A DNA stretch of 9,325 bases from JBBDSU01 sp040904825 (GTDB lineage: Bacteria; Actinomycetota; Nitriliruptoria; Nitriliruptorales; Nitriliruptoraceae). Made by a program: the position numbers and the translations under genes. The stretch spans positions 1 through 9,325 of the forward strand of contig JBBDSU010000022.1 of NCBI GenBank assembly GCA_040904825.1. Direction: 5' to 3'. The notes below the pieces were generated by a model, which did not search any database, was not told the DNA's origin, and saw only the letters and a program-made list of their open reading frames with translations. Shown here piece after piece: positions 1-8,214 of the stretch; position 1 is the stretch's first letter; each line of letters starts with the position of its first letter.

Positions 1-2097
1 CTGCGTGTTCGTGGCAAGCAGCTCGAAGATGACCTTCGCCCGGCCGCATACCGCGATGATGAAGAAGCGTGGGAAGCAGCACGAGCTCAAGGCGAGGCTG
101 TCCGCATCGTGACCACACCGGGCCGGGCCATCTTCAACGAAGCGCTGCCGGATGACTACCCGTATATCAACGAGGTCGTCACCAAGAAGGGTGCAGGCGA
201 CGTCGTCAACAAGTGCGCGGACCTGTTCCCTCGTTGGAAGGTCATCGAAGTCCTCGATGCCATGAAGGATCTCGGCTACCGCAACGCCACGCGTGCCGGC
301 GTGACCGTGGCCATCTCCGACGTGCAGACGCCGGACATGAAGCAGAAGGTCCTGAAGGACTCAGAGTCCCGAGCGGCCAAGATCGAAAAGCAGTTCTCCC
401 GCGGTGTCATCACCGACTCGGAGCGCCGTCAAGAACTCATCGAGATCTGGACGGATGCCACCAGCCGCGTGGCCGAAGCCATGGAAGAGAACTTCGACAC
501 CATCAACCCGCTGTTCATGATGGCCAACTCCGGCGCGCGTGGCAACATGACCCAGTTGCGTCAGATCGCCGCTATGCGCGGCCTGGTTGCCAACCCGCAG
601 GGTGAGATCATCCCGCGGCCGATCAAGTCGAACTTCCGTGAAGGCTTGTCAGTCCTGGAGTACTTCATCTCGACGCACGGCGCCCGCAAGGGCTTGGCCG
701 ATACCGCCTTGCGTACGGCCGACTCTGGATACCTGACGCGTCGACTTGTCGACGTCTCGCAGGACTTGATCATCCGCGAGGAGGACTGCGGCACCGAGCG
801 TGGTGTCGACGCAGTCGTCGGTGAGCATGACTCGCAGACACTCTACGGGCGGGTCATCGCGCGTGACATCTTGATGCCCGGATCGAAGAAGGTCCTCATG
901 CCAGCCGGCACTGCCGTGGCCGACGGGGAAGTGCGGATACTGCGTTCTGTGCTGGTGCGGGGCGAAGACCCCGAAACTGGTGAACAACTGAAGAATGCGC
1001 CGGAAGCCGCAGATCGGGTGGTGCGGGTGCGTTCGGTCCTGGCGTGCGAGACCGAGGTTGGCGTTTGCCGCGCATGCTACGGCGAGTTGCTGGCCAACGG
1101 TTCGATGGTCGACATGGGTGAGGCGGTCGGCATCATCGCTGCCCAGTCCATTGGTGAGCCGGGTACGCAGCTAACGATGAGGACATTCCACACAGGTGGT
1201 GTGGCCTCGGCTGACGACATCACCCAGGGTCTTCCCCGTGTCGTCGAGTTGTTTGAGGCGCGTTCGCCACGAGGCAAAGGCGAGATCGCCCGCCTCGCCG
1301 GTCGTGTTGAGATTGAGGAAACCGACGACGGCCGGGTGCTGCGGATCAAGGGTTCTCGCGACCAAGTCGATGAACACGAACTGCCGCGAGGAGCACGCCT
1401 CTATCGATCCGACGACCTTGAGTTCGAGGTTGCTGATGGGGTCGACGTCGAGGTGGGCCAGCAGCTCACCGTTGGTGCGATCGATCCCCACGAACTCCTC
1501 GACGTACTTGGTGTCCGGGCGGCGCAGCTGCACCTGGTCAAAGAGGTGCAGGACGTCTATCGGTCACAGGGTGTGCCGATCCATGACAAGCACGTCGAGT
1601 TGATCGTCCGTCAGATGTTCCGCCGGGTAAATGTCGTCGATGCAGGCGACAGCGAGTTCCTGCCCGGCGACAACATTGATTGGAGCCGCTTCAACCGGGG
1701 CAACGACGAGGTACTGACCAACGGCGGTGAACCCGCGGCGGCGCGTCCGCTGCTGATGGGCATCACCAAGGCATCGTTGGCGACCGACTCGTGGTTGTCG
1801 GCGGCATCGTTCCAGGAGACCACCCGGGTGTTGACCGAGGCGGCGTTGGAATCGGCGTCCGACCCGTTGATCGGGCTCAAGGAGAACGTGATCATTGGCA
1901 AGTTGATTCCCGCTGGAACCGGTCTGGCCGAGTATGGCAGCATCCAGGTCGGTCACACCGAAGCGCCCGAGCAGGCACTGCCTGCGGACATCGCAGAGTT
2001 CCTGGCCTCCACCGAATCCTACGAAGGTGACGGGTCATGGGGCTTTGACAATGGCTGGGGCTTTGACCAGTTGGTGTCGGACGCCCAGGAATCCTGA
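1..2097 (+). CDS. rpoC: RNA polymerase beta' subunit, C-terminal half (5' partial)
   Basis: This is the largest subunit of RNA polymerase, which forms the active-site cleft with the beta subunit. The frame is open from base 1, so the gene starts upstream of the window; 698 residues are visible. The catalytic NADFDGD aspartate motif is not visible and should lie upstream. Visible landmarks, numbered from base 1, are the bridge helix (SGARGNMTQLRQIAAMRGL, about 177-195), the second zinc site (Cys263, Cys349, Cys356, Cys359) and the trigger loop (GEAVGIIAAQSIGEPGTQLT onward, 373-400). The trigger loop runs directly into TQGLPRVVELFEAR, so the large insertion found there in gammaproteobacteria is absent. 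The conserved end (LKENVIIGKLIPAGTGL) is followed by an acidic, aromatic tail with a doubled WGFD motif. A hairpin terminator follows 24 bases after the stop. Identification is very secure. Confidence 0.98.
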   Translation: MRVRGKQLEDDLRPAAYRDDEEAWEAARAQGEAVRIVTTPGRAIFNEALPDDYPYINEVVTKKGAGDVVNKCADLFPRWKVIEVLDAMKDLGYRNATRAGVTVAISDVQTPDMKQKVLKDSESRAAKIEKQFSRGVITDSERRQELIEIWTDATSRVAEAMEENFDTINPLFMMANSGARGNMTQLRQIAAMRGLVANPQGEIIPRPIKSNFREGLSVLEYFISTHGARKGLADTALRTADSGYLTRRLVDVSQDLIIREEDCGTERGVDAVVGEHDSQTLYGRVIARDILMPGSKKVLMPAGTAVADGEVRILRSVLVRGEDPETGEQLKNAPEAADRVVRVRSVLACETEVGVCRACYGELLANGSMVDMGEAVGIIAAQSIGEPGTQLTMRTFHTGGVASADDITQGLPRVVELFEARSPRGKGEIARLAGRVEIEETDDGRVLRIKGSRDQVDEHELPRGARLYRSDDLEFEVADGVDVEVGQQLTVGAIDPHELLDVLGVRAAQLHLVKEVQDVYRSQGVPIHDKHVELIVRQMFRRVNVVDAGDSEFLPGDNIDWSRFNRGNDEVLTNGGEPAAARPLLMGITKASLATDSWLSAASFQETTRVLTEAALESASDPLIGLKENVIIGKLIPAGTGLAEYGSIQVGHTEAPEQALPADIAEFLASTESYEGDGSWGFDNGWGFDQLVSDAQES

Positions 2098-2121
2098 TAC
2101 GTGTGATCATCGCGCACGAAA

Positions 2122-2158
2122 GAAGCGGCCCGCCCTTTAAAGAGGGACGGGCCGCTTC
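2122..2158 (+). terminator. Rho-independent-like terminator after rpoC
   Basis: An 11-bp perfect stem (GAAGCGGCCCG at 2122-2132 with CGGGCCGCTTC at 2148-2158) is extended by CCCT/AGGG (2133-2136 with 2143-2146) past one bulged A at 2147. The loop is TTAAAG. The stem is very stable and lies 24 bases after the rpoC stop. It is followed by only a weak T run (CGTTATG), as is common for terminators of high-GC actinobacteria. It probably ends the rpoBC transcript and separates it from the dehydrogenase gene. Confidence 0.85.
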
Positions 2159-2231
2159 GTTATGCCGTGTGGTGTCAAGCGTCATCAGGCTGCGTGGCCC
2201 GCGCCAAGTGGCCTGGGTGGCAAGATGAGGT

Positions 2232-2237
2232 AAGGAG
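2232..2237 (+). promoter_or_regulatory. Ribosome binding site fixing the dehydrogenase start
   Basis: AAGGAG lies 7 bases before the ATG at 2245. It decides between that start and an upstream in-frame GTG at 2167. The extra 26 residues from 2167 do not resemble the family, whereas MDFTLSDEQ from 2245 is the usual N-terminus. Confidence 0.8.
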
Positions 2238-2244
2238 CGGCCAG

Positions 2245-3408
2245 ATGGACTTCACGTTGTCCGACGAGCAGCAGCAGTTCCGTCAGACGCTGCGCTCGTT
2301 TGTCGACCGAGATATTGCGCCGGTGGCACGGGATTGGGAACAGACCGACCGGTATCCCACTGAAATCGTCGACGCCATGCGCGAAATGGGGCTCTTTGGG
2401 CTCTTGGTGCCTGAGGAATTCGGTGGTCTCGCGGTAGACGCTGTCTCGTTCGCGCTTGTCTTCGAGGAGATATCCCGCGGCTGGATGGGTATTTCGGGGA
2501 TTCTGGGCAGTCATTCAATGGCTTGCTGGCTGGTCGCCCGATATGGCGACGCAGCGCAGCGCGAGGAATGGCTGCCTTGTTTGGCGGCTGGCGAGGTCCG
2601 TTCGGGTCTGGCGTTGACCGAACCTTCGGCCGGCAGTGATCTGCAAGGGATCACGACACGAGCCGAGGTCCGTGGTGACGACTACGTGCTGCAGGGCACC
2701 AAGATGTGGATCACCAATGCCCGGCACGCCGGAATGCTGCCAGTGCTTGTCAAGACGGACAGGCAGGCGACGCCAGCACATCGTGGGATGAGTGTGCTGT
2801 TGGTCCCGATGGATGCTGACGGGGTGACCGTCACTCGGGACATTCCCAAGCTCGGCTACAAGGGAACCGAATCGTGCGAAATCGTGTTCGATGACGTGCA
2901 TGTGCCTCGGTCGTGCTTGCTTGGCGAGGAGGAAGGCCGAGGTCTGCAGCAAGTGCTGGCCGCTTTGGAAACGGGCCGCATCAATGTGGCGGCACGAGGG
3001 GTCGGTCTGGCCCAGGCCGCCTATGAGGCCGCACTGCGCTACGCCGGCCAGCGCGAGGCATTTGGCCGCCCCATCGGTGAGTTCCAGGCGATCCAGATCG
3101 CGTTGGCTGATATGGCGACCAAAGTGCAGGCCGCTCGGCTGATGACATGGTGGGCCGCAGCCGCGCTGGATAGCGGCGGGCGTGCAGACGTCGAATCTTC
3201 GATGGCGAAACTGGTGGCTTCAGAGGCGGCAGTGGAGGTATCGCTGGCAGCGATGCGGGTCCACGGCGGTTACGGCTACTCAAAGGAGTTCGACGTCGAA
3301 CGCTACTACCGCGATGCGCCGCTGCTTGTCATTGGAGAGGGCACCAACGACATTCTTCGGACAGTAATCGCCAAGGGATTGCTGCGTGACGGTGCGCCCT
3401 GGGATTGA
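2245..3408 (+). CDS. Acyl-CoA dehydrogenase (FAD-dependent)
   Basis: This is a 387-residue flavoenzyme that should oxidise an acyl-CoA thioester to the 2,3-enoyl-CoA and pass electrons to electron-transferring flavoprotein. The substrate cannot be told from sequence. Domains run in family order: an N-terminal helical domain (1 to about 120), a middle beta domain starting at the signature LTEPSAGSD (124-132) with KMWITN at 153-158, and a C-terminal helical domain with REAFGRPIGEFQAIQ. The catalytic base is Glu365 in the IGEGTNDILR motif. The second family signature reads RVHGGYGY, with Arg338 where Gln is most common. The length is normal for the family and there is no truncation. The gene sits alone between the rpoC terminator and the rpsL leader, with no beta-oxidation or flavoprotein genes beside it. 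Family assignment is secure; the pathway is unknown. Confidence 0.95.
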   Translation: MDFTLSDEQQQFRQTLRSFVDRDIAPVARDWEQTDRYPTEIVDAMREMGLFGLLVPEEFGGLAVDAVSFALVFEEISRGWMGISGILGSHSMACWLVARYGDAAQREEWLPCLAAGEVRSGLALTEPSAGSDLQGITTRAEVRGDDYVLQGTKMWITNARHAGMLPVLVKTDRQATPAHRGMSVLLVPMDADGVTVTRDIPKLGYKGTESCEIVFDDVHVPRSCLLGEEEGRGLQQVLAALETGRINVAARGVGLAQAAYEAALRYAGQREAFGRPIGEFQAIQIALADMATKVQAARLMTWWAAAALDSGGRADVESSMAKLVASEAAVEVSLAAMRVHGGYGYSKEFDVERYYRDAPLLVIGEGTNDILRTVIAKGLLRDGAPWD

Positions 3409-3413
3409 TCGGT

Positions 3414-3442
3414 TTGACCGTTTGATTGAGGCTCGGTACCGT
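3414..3442 (+). promoter_or_regulatory. Candidate sigma-70-type promoter for the str genes
   Basis: TTGACC (3414-3419), a 17-base spacer and TACCGT (3437-3442) fit the TTGACN / TANNNT pattern of actinobacterial housekeeping promoters. It starts 5 bases after the dehydrogenase stop and would give a leader of about 265 bases before rpsL. It is based on motif matching alone; the -10 element is weak apart from its TA...T frame. Confidence 0.35.
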
Positions 3443-3484
3443 ACGCAACGTCGTTGACGCGCGGCAGATGTCGCGCGCTCACGT

Positions 3485-3546
3485 GTCCGGGCGCAACTGC
3501 GCCAACTCCGACGAGATAAATGCGCGTCGCTGCGCGCTGCCCGGAC
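3485..3546 (+). other. GC-rich inverted repeats in the rpsL leader
   Basis: GTCCGGGC (3485-3492) and GCCCGGAC (3539-3546) can form an 8-bp outer stem. Inside are GGCGC-AACT-GCGCC (3490-3503) and GCGCG-TCGCTG-CGCGC (3522-3537). The first inner hairpin shares bases 3490-3492 with the outer stem, so the two cannot both form completely. No T run follows, so it is not a standard terminator. It may be a structured mRNA leader of the str genes, but GC-rich DNA yields such stems by chance. Confidence 0.35.
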
Positions 3547-3559
3547 TTAAGCACGAAGC

Positions 3560-3742
3560 ATGAAACGCCCGGCCCCGTGGCTCGGCAATTCCGTGGGTCT
3601 GGCCCCCGGAACCATGACCGACCTCGATGGAGCCATCGAGCAGCGCCCGTCACAGCGCGCGCCCGGATTCCTCCGGCGCATAGTGACGGACCACCAACCG
3701 GAGAACGTGACGGATGCCAACGATTCAGCAACTGGTGCGTAG
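3560..3742 (+). CDS. Possible small protein upstream of and overlapping rpsL
   Basis: This is a 60-codon ORF in the otherwise unassigned 305-base gap before rpsL. It overlaps the rpsL start by 29 bases in another frame. I do not recognise the product. It has no obvious signal peptide or membrane segment; a segment near LDGAIEQRPSQ and GFLRRIVTDH looks soluble and mixed in charge. In the 51 codons before rpsL I counted GC of 36/51, 27/51 and 41/51 at codon positions 1, 2 and 3. That is the pattern of real coding sequence in a high-GC genome. Against it, the ATG has no good ribosome binding site, and a minus-strand ORF (3547-3795) shares the same third positions. An internal ATG at 3614 could also be the start. 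It may be a leader peptide, a remnant or chance. Confidence 0.25.
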   Translation: MKRPAPWLGNSVGLAPGTMTDLDGAIEQRPSQRAPGFLRRIVTDHQPENVTDANDSATGA

Positions 3743-4085
3743 CGGACGCCAGTCGAAGGCGAAGAAGAACACGACACTCGCGTTGAAGGGGTCACCCCAG
3801 CGCCGTGGCGTGTGCACCCGTGTCTACACCACGACTCCGAAGAAGCCGAACTCGGCCCTTCGGAAGGTGTGTCGCGTGAAGTTGTCGTCGGGCATTGAGG
3901 TCACCGCCTACATCCCAGGTGAAGGTCACAACCTGCAGGAACACTCGATCGTGCTGGTCCGTGGTGGCCGAGTGAAGGACCTGCCGGGTGTTCGGTACAA
4001 GATCGTTCGAGGGGCGCTTGACGCCGCGCCGGTTCGTGATCGCAAGCAAGGCCGTTCTCACTACGGCGTGAAGAAGGAGGGCTGA
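3714..4085 (+). CDS. rpsL: 30S ribosomal protein S12
   Basis: S12 sits at the decoding centre of the 30S subunit and controls the accuracy of tRNA selection. The 123-residue product has the normal length and begins MPTIQQLVRSGR. The core TTTPKKPNSALRKVCRVKL and the loop GEGHNLQEHS are present. The residues whose substitution gives streptomycin resistance are wild type: Lys43 in PKKPNS and Lys88 in GGRVKDLPG. Asp89, the residue that can be methylthiolated in some bacteria, is also present. The ATG at 3714 follows a GGAG at 3700-3703 with a 10-base spacer. It is the first gene of the str group and ends one base before rpsG. Confidence 0.98.
   Translation: MPTIQQLVRSGRQSKAKKNTTLALKGSPQRRGVCTRVYTTTPKKPNSALRKVCRVKLSSGIEVTAYIPGEGHNLQEHSIVLVRGGRVKDLPGVRYKIVRGALDAAPVRDRKQGRSHYGVKKEG
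4074..4081 (+). promoter_or_regulatory. Ribosome binding site of rpsG inside the end of rpsL
   Basis: AAGGAGGG is a near-perfect anti-16S match, 5 bases before the rpsG ATG and inside the last codons of rpsL. With a one-base gap between stop and start, it implies coupled translation of S12 and S7. Confidence 0.75.
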
Positions 4086-4086
4086 T

Positions 4087-4560
4087 ATGCCGCGCAAGGG
4101 TTCCCCCGGTCATCGCAAAGTCCTCCCCGACCCCAAGTACGGCTCGGTCCTTGTCACCCAGCTGATCAACCGAGTCATGAAGCACGGCAAGCGATCAACC
4201 GCCGAAGCTATCGTCTACGACGCGCTGGCCAACATCGGCTCGCGAACGCAGGGTGGCGATCCGATCAGCGTGTTGAAGCGCGCCATCGAGAACGTCAAGC
4301 CTCAGCTAGAGGTCAAGTCCCGCCGAGTTGGTGGGGCGACCTACCAGGTCCCGATCGAAGTGCGGCCGTCGCGATCAACGACGCTGGCCCTTCGCTGGGT
4401 CGTGGGCTACGCCCAGATCCGGCGCGAACACACCATGGGTGAACGCCTCGCCGGCGAGTTGCTTGATGCCTCCAATGGCGTTGGAGCGGCCGTCAAGCGG
4501 CGTGAAGACACGCACAAGATGGCTGAGGCGAACCGCGCCTTTGCCCACTACCGCTGGTAG
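4087..4560 (+). CDS. rpsG: 30S ribosomal protein S7
   Basis: S7 is a primary 16S rRNA-binding protein that nucleates assembly of the 30S head and lies at the exit (E) site. The 157-residue product begins MPRKGSPGHRK and contains the rRNA-binding stretch SRRVGGATYQVPIEVRP (from about 78). It also has LALRWVVGYAQIRRE and the conserved C-terminus RREDTHKMAEANRAFAHYRW. Length and sequence resemble actinobacterial S7. It follows rpsL after one base. In E. coli S7 represses the str operon by binding its mRNA between rpsL and rpsG; here that gap is one base, so the same arrangement cannot exist. A 179-base spacer then leads to fusA. Confidence 0.98.
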   Translation: MPRKGSPGHRKVLPDPKYGSVLVTQLINRVMKHGKRSTAEAIVYDALANIGSRTQGGDPISVLKRAIENVKPQLEVKSRRVGGATYQVPIEVRPSRSTTLALRWVVGYAQIRREHTMGERLAGELLDASNGVGAAVKRREDTHKMAEANRAFAHYRW

Positions 4561-4633
4561 GGCCCGGCACCTCGGCAGCGATACGGAGATCGGTCCAAGC
4601 CGACTGACCACCGTCATCCGCGCCACCGTGCTC

Positions 4634-4657
4634 ACCGACCTACCGACCTACCGACCC
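4634..4657 (+). repeat. Three tandem 8-base repeats in the rpsG-fusA spacer
   Basis: ACCGACCT, ACCGACCT and ACCGACCC follow one another without gaps. They lie in the 179-base spacer 4561-4739, which holds no convincing gene. Just downstream, GACGTC-TTT-GACGTC (4663-4677) can form a 6-bp hairpin with a 3-base loop. No T run follows, and I saw no convincing promoter in the spacer. Confidence 0.6.
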
Positions 4658-4739
4658 TTCACGACGTCTTTGACGTCACGACGAGCCGCCCAACGCGGCG
4701 CCGCCCGCTGGGGCAGCAACGACGAGGAAGCAGACGACG

Positions 4740-6860
<2,121 letters not shown>

Positions 6861-6862
6861 TC

Positions 6863-6948
6863 GTGCGTGAGCTTTCGCGCACCTGACGAAACACCAACGC
6901 TTTACCGCATTACAACGACACCAACAACGCAGCGTCCCAGGACGGGAC
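6863..6948 (+). other. tuf leader with two candidate hairpins
   Basis: The fusA-tuf spacer (6861-6969) starts with GTGCGTG (6863-6869), loop AGCTTT and CGCGCAC (6876-6882), a 7-bp stem with one G-U pair. An A/C-rich, G-poor stretch follows to about 6930. A second hairpin, GTCCC-AGGAC-GGGAC (6934-6948), lies 8 bases before the AAGGAG ribosome binding site at 6956-6961. Neither is followed by a T run. They could be processing or translational control elements, or chance. Confidence 0.3.
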
Positions 6949-6969
6949 CCCAAGCAAGGAGACAGGGCA

Positions 6970-8157
6970 ATGGCCAAGGCGAAGTTCGAGCGGACGAAGC
7001 CGCATATGAACATTGGGACGATTGGTCATGTGGATCATGGGAAGACGACGTTGACGGCGGCGATTACGTCGGTGTTGCATAAGCAGAATCCGAATGTGCA
7101 GTCGATGGCGTTTGATGCGATTGATAAGGCGCCGGAGGAGCGTGAGCGGGGTATTACGATCAATGTGTCGCATGTGGAGTATGAGACTGAGTCGCGTCAT
7201 TATGCGCATGTTGATGCTCCGGGGCATGCGGATTATGTGAAGAACATGATTACGGGTGCTGCGCAGATGGATGGGGCGATTTTGGTGGTGTCTGCGGCTG
7301 ATGGTCCGATGCCGCAGACGCGTGAGCATGTGTTGTTGGCGCGGCAGGTTGGGGTGCCGAGGTTGATTGTTGCGTTGAACAAGGTGGACATGGTTGATGA
7401 TGAGGAGTTGCTTGAGCTGGTGGAGCTTGAGGTGCGTGAGTTGTTGGATGCGTATGAGTTTGCTGGGGATGACACGCCGGTGGTGCGTGTGTCTGCGTTG
7501 AAGGCGTTGGAGGGGGATGGGGATGCTGAGGCGCAGGTGTTGGAGTTGATGTCGCAGGTTGATGCGTATTTTGAGGAGCCTGTGCGTGAGTTGGATCGGC
7601 CGTTTTTGATGCCGATTGAGGATGTGTTTTCGATTACGGGTCGTGGGACGGTTGTGACGGGTCGTATTGAGCAGGGGAAGGTGTCGGTGGGGGACACGGT
7701 GGAGATTGTGGGGTTGGGGGATACGTCGTCGACGACGGTGACGGGTGTGGAGATGTTTAGGAAGTTGTTGGATTCTGGTGAGGCTGGGGACAATGTTGGG
7801 GTGTTGTTGAGGGGGACGAAGAAGGAGGAGGTTGAGCGGGGGCAGGTGTTGTCGGCTCCGGGTTCGATTACTCCGCATACGAAGTTTGAGGCGCAGGTGT
7901 ATGTGTTGTCGAAGGAGGAGGGTGGTCGTCATACGCCGTTTTTCGATAATTATCGGCCGCAGTTTTATTTTCGGACGACGGATGTGACGGGTTCGGTGGA
8001 GTTGCCTGGTGGGGTTGAGATGGTGATGCCGGGTGATAACACGGAGATGTCGGTTGAGTTGATTCAGCCGATTGCTATGGATGAGGGTTTGAAGTTTGCG
8101 ATTCGTGAGGGTGGTCGGACGGTGGGTGCTGGCCGTGTGACCAAGATTCTTGCCTGA
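6970..8157 (+). CDS. tuf: Translation elongation factor Tu
   Basis: EF-Tu carries aminoacyl-tRNA to the ribosomal A site as a GTP complex. The 395-residue protein is complete: G1 GHVDHGKT (19-26), switch I RGITIN, G3 DAPGH (82-86), G4 NKVD (137-140), G5 SAL (175-177). Domains II (VFSITGRGTVVTGRIEQG) and III (GGRHTPFFDNYRPQFYFRTT, ending GRTVGAGRVTKILA) follow. Ala replaces the Cys of the common DCPGH, as in many actinobacteria. AAGGAG at 6956-6961, 8 bases before the ATG, supports the start. The odd feature is base use: no sense codon ends in A, 15 of 395 end in C, and leucine is TTG in 26 of 30 cases. Neighbouring genes use C-ending codons freely. The protein itself looks normal and functional. 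Confidence 0.98.
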   Translation: MAKAKFERTKPHMNIGTIGHVDHGKTTLTAAITSVLHKQNPNVQSMAFDAIDKAPEERERGITINVSHVEYETESRHYAHVDAPGHADYVKNMITGAAQMDGAILVVSAADGPMPQTREHVLLARQVGVPRLIVALNKVDMVDDEELLELVELEVRELLDAYEFAGDDTPVVRVSALKALEGDGDAEAQVLELMSQVDAYFEEPVRELDRPFLMPIEDVFSITGRGTVVTGRIEQGKVSVGDTVEIVGLGDTSSTTVTGVEMFRKLLDSGEAGDNVGVLLRGTKKEEVERGQVLSAPGSITPHTKFEAQVYVLSKEEGGRHTPFFDNYRPQFYFRTTDVTGSVELPGGVEMVMPGDNTEMSVELIQPIAMDEGLKFAIREGGRTVGAGRVTKILA

Positions 8158-8180
8158 CCTGAACCACTAACGCGCGTGAC

Positions 8181-8195
8181 CCTCGTTTTTCGAGG
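8181..8195 (+). other. Small hairpin between tuf and rpsJ
   Basis: CCTCG-TTTTT-CGAGG forms a 5-bp stem with a five-T loop in the 57-base tuf-rpsJ spacer. The T run is in the loop rather than after the stem, so it is not a standard terminator. Transcription probably continues from tuf into the S10 genes. Confidence 0.35.
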
Positions 8196-8214
8196 TGACT
8201 GAACAGGAACCGCA

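Noticed and set aside
109..111. GTG at 109 as the start of rpoC
   Set aside because: The same frame is open back to base 1 and already encodes RpoC-like sequence, so this is an internal valine codon.
2167..2244. Upstream GTG start for the acyl-CoA dehydrogenase
   Set aside because: The added 26 residues do not match the family, and the ATG at 2245 has a well-placed AAGGAG.
3410..3420. CGGT-TTG-ACCG hairpin followed by TTTGATT after the dehydrogenase as a terminator
   Set aside because: The stem is only 4 bp with a 3-base loop, too weak to support, and it overlaps the better promoter candidate.
6910..7932. 340-codon minus-strand ORF across tuf, rich in Arg, His and Leu
   Set aside because: tuf avoids A-ending codons, which removes most stop codons from the opposite strand. 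The translation is low in complexity and resembles no protein family.
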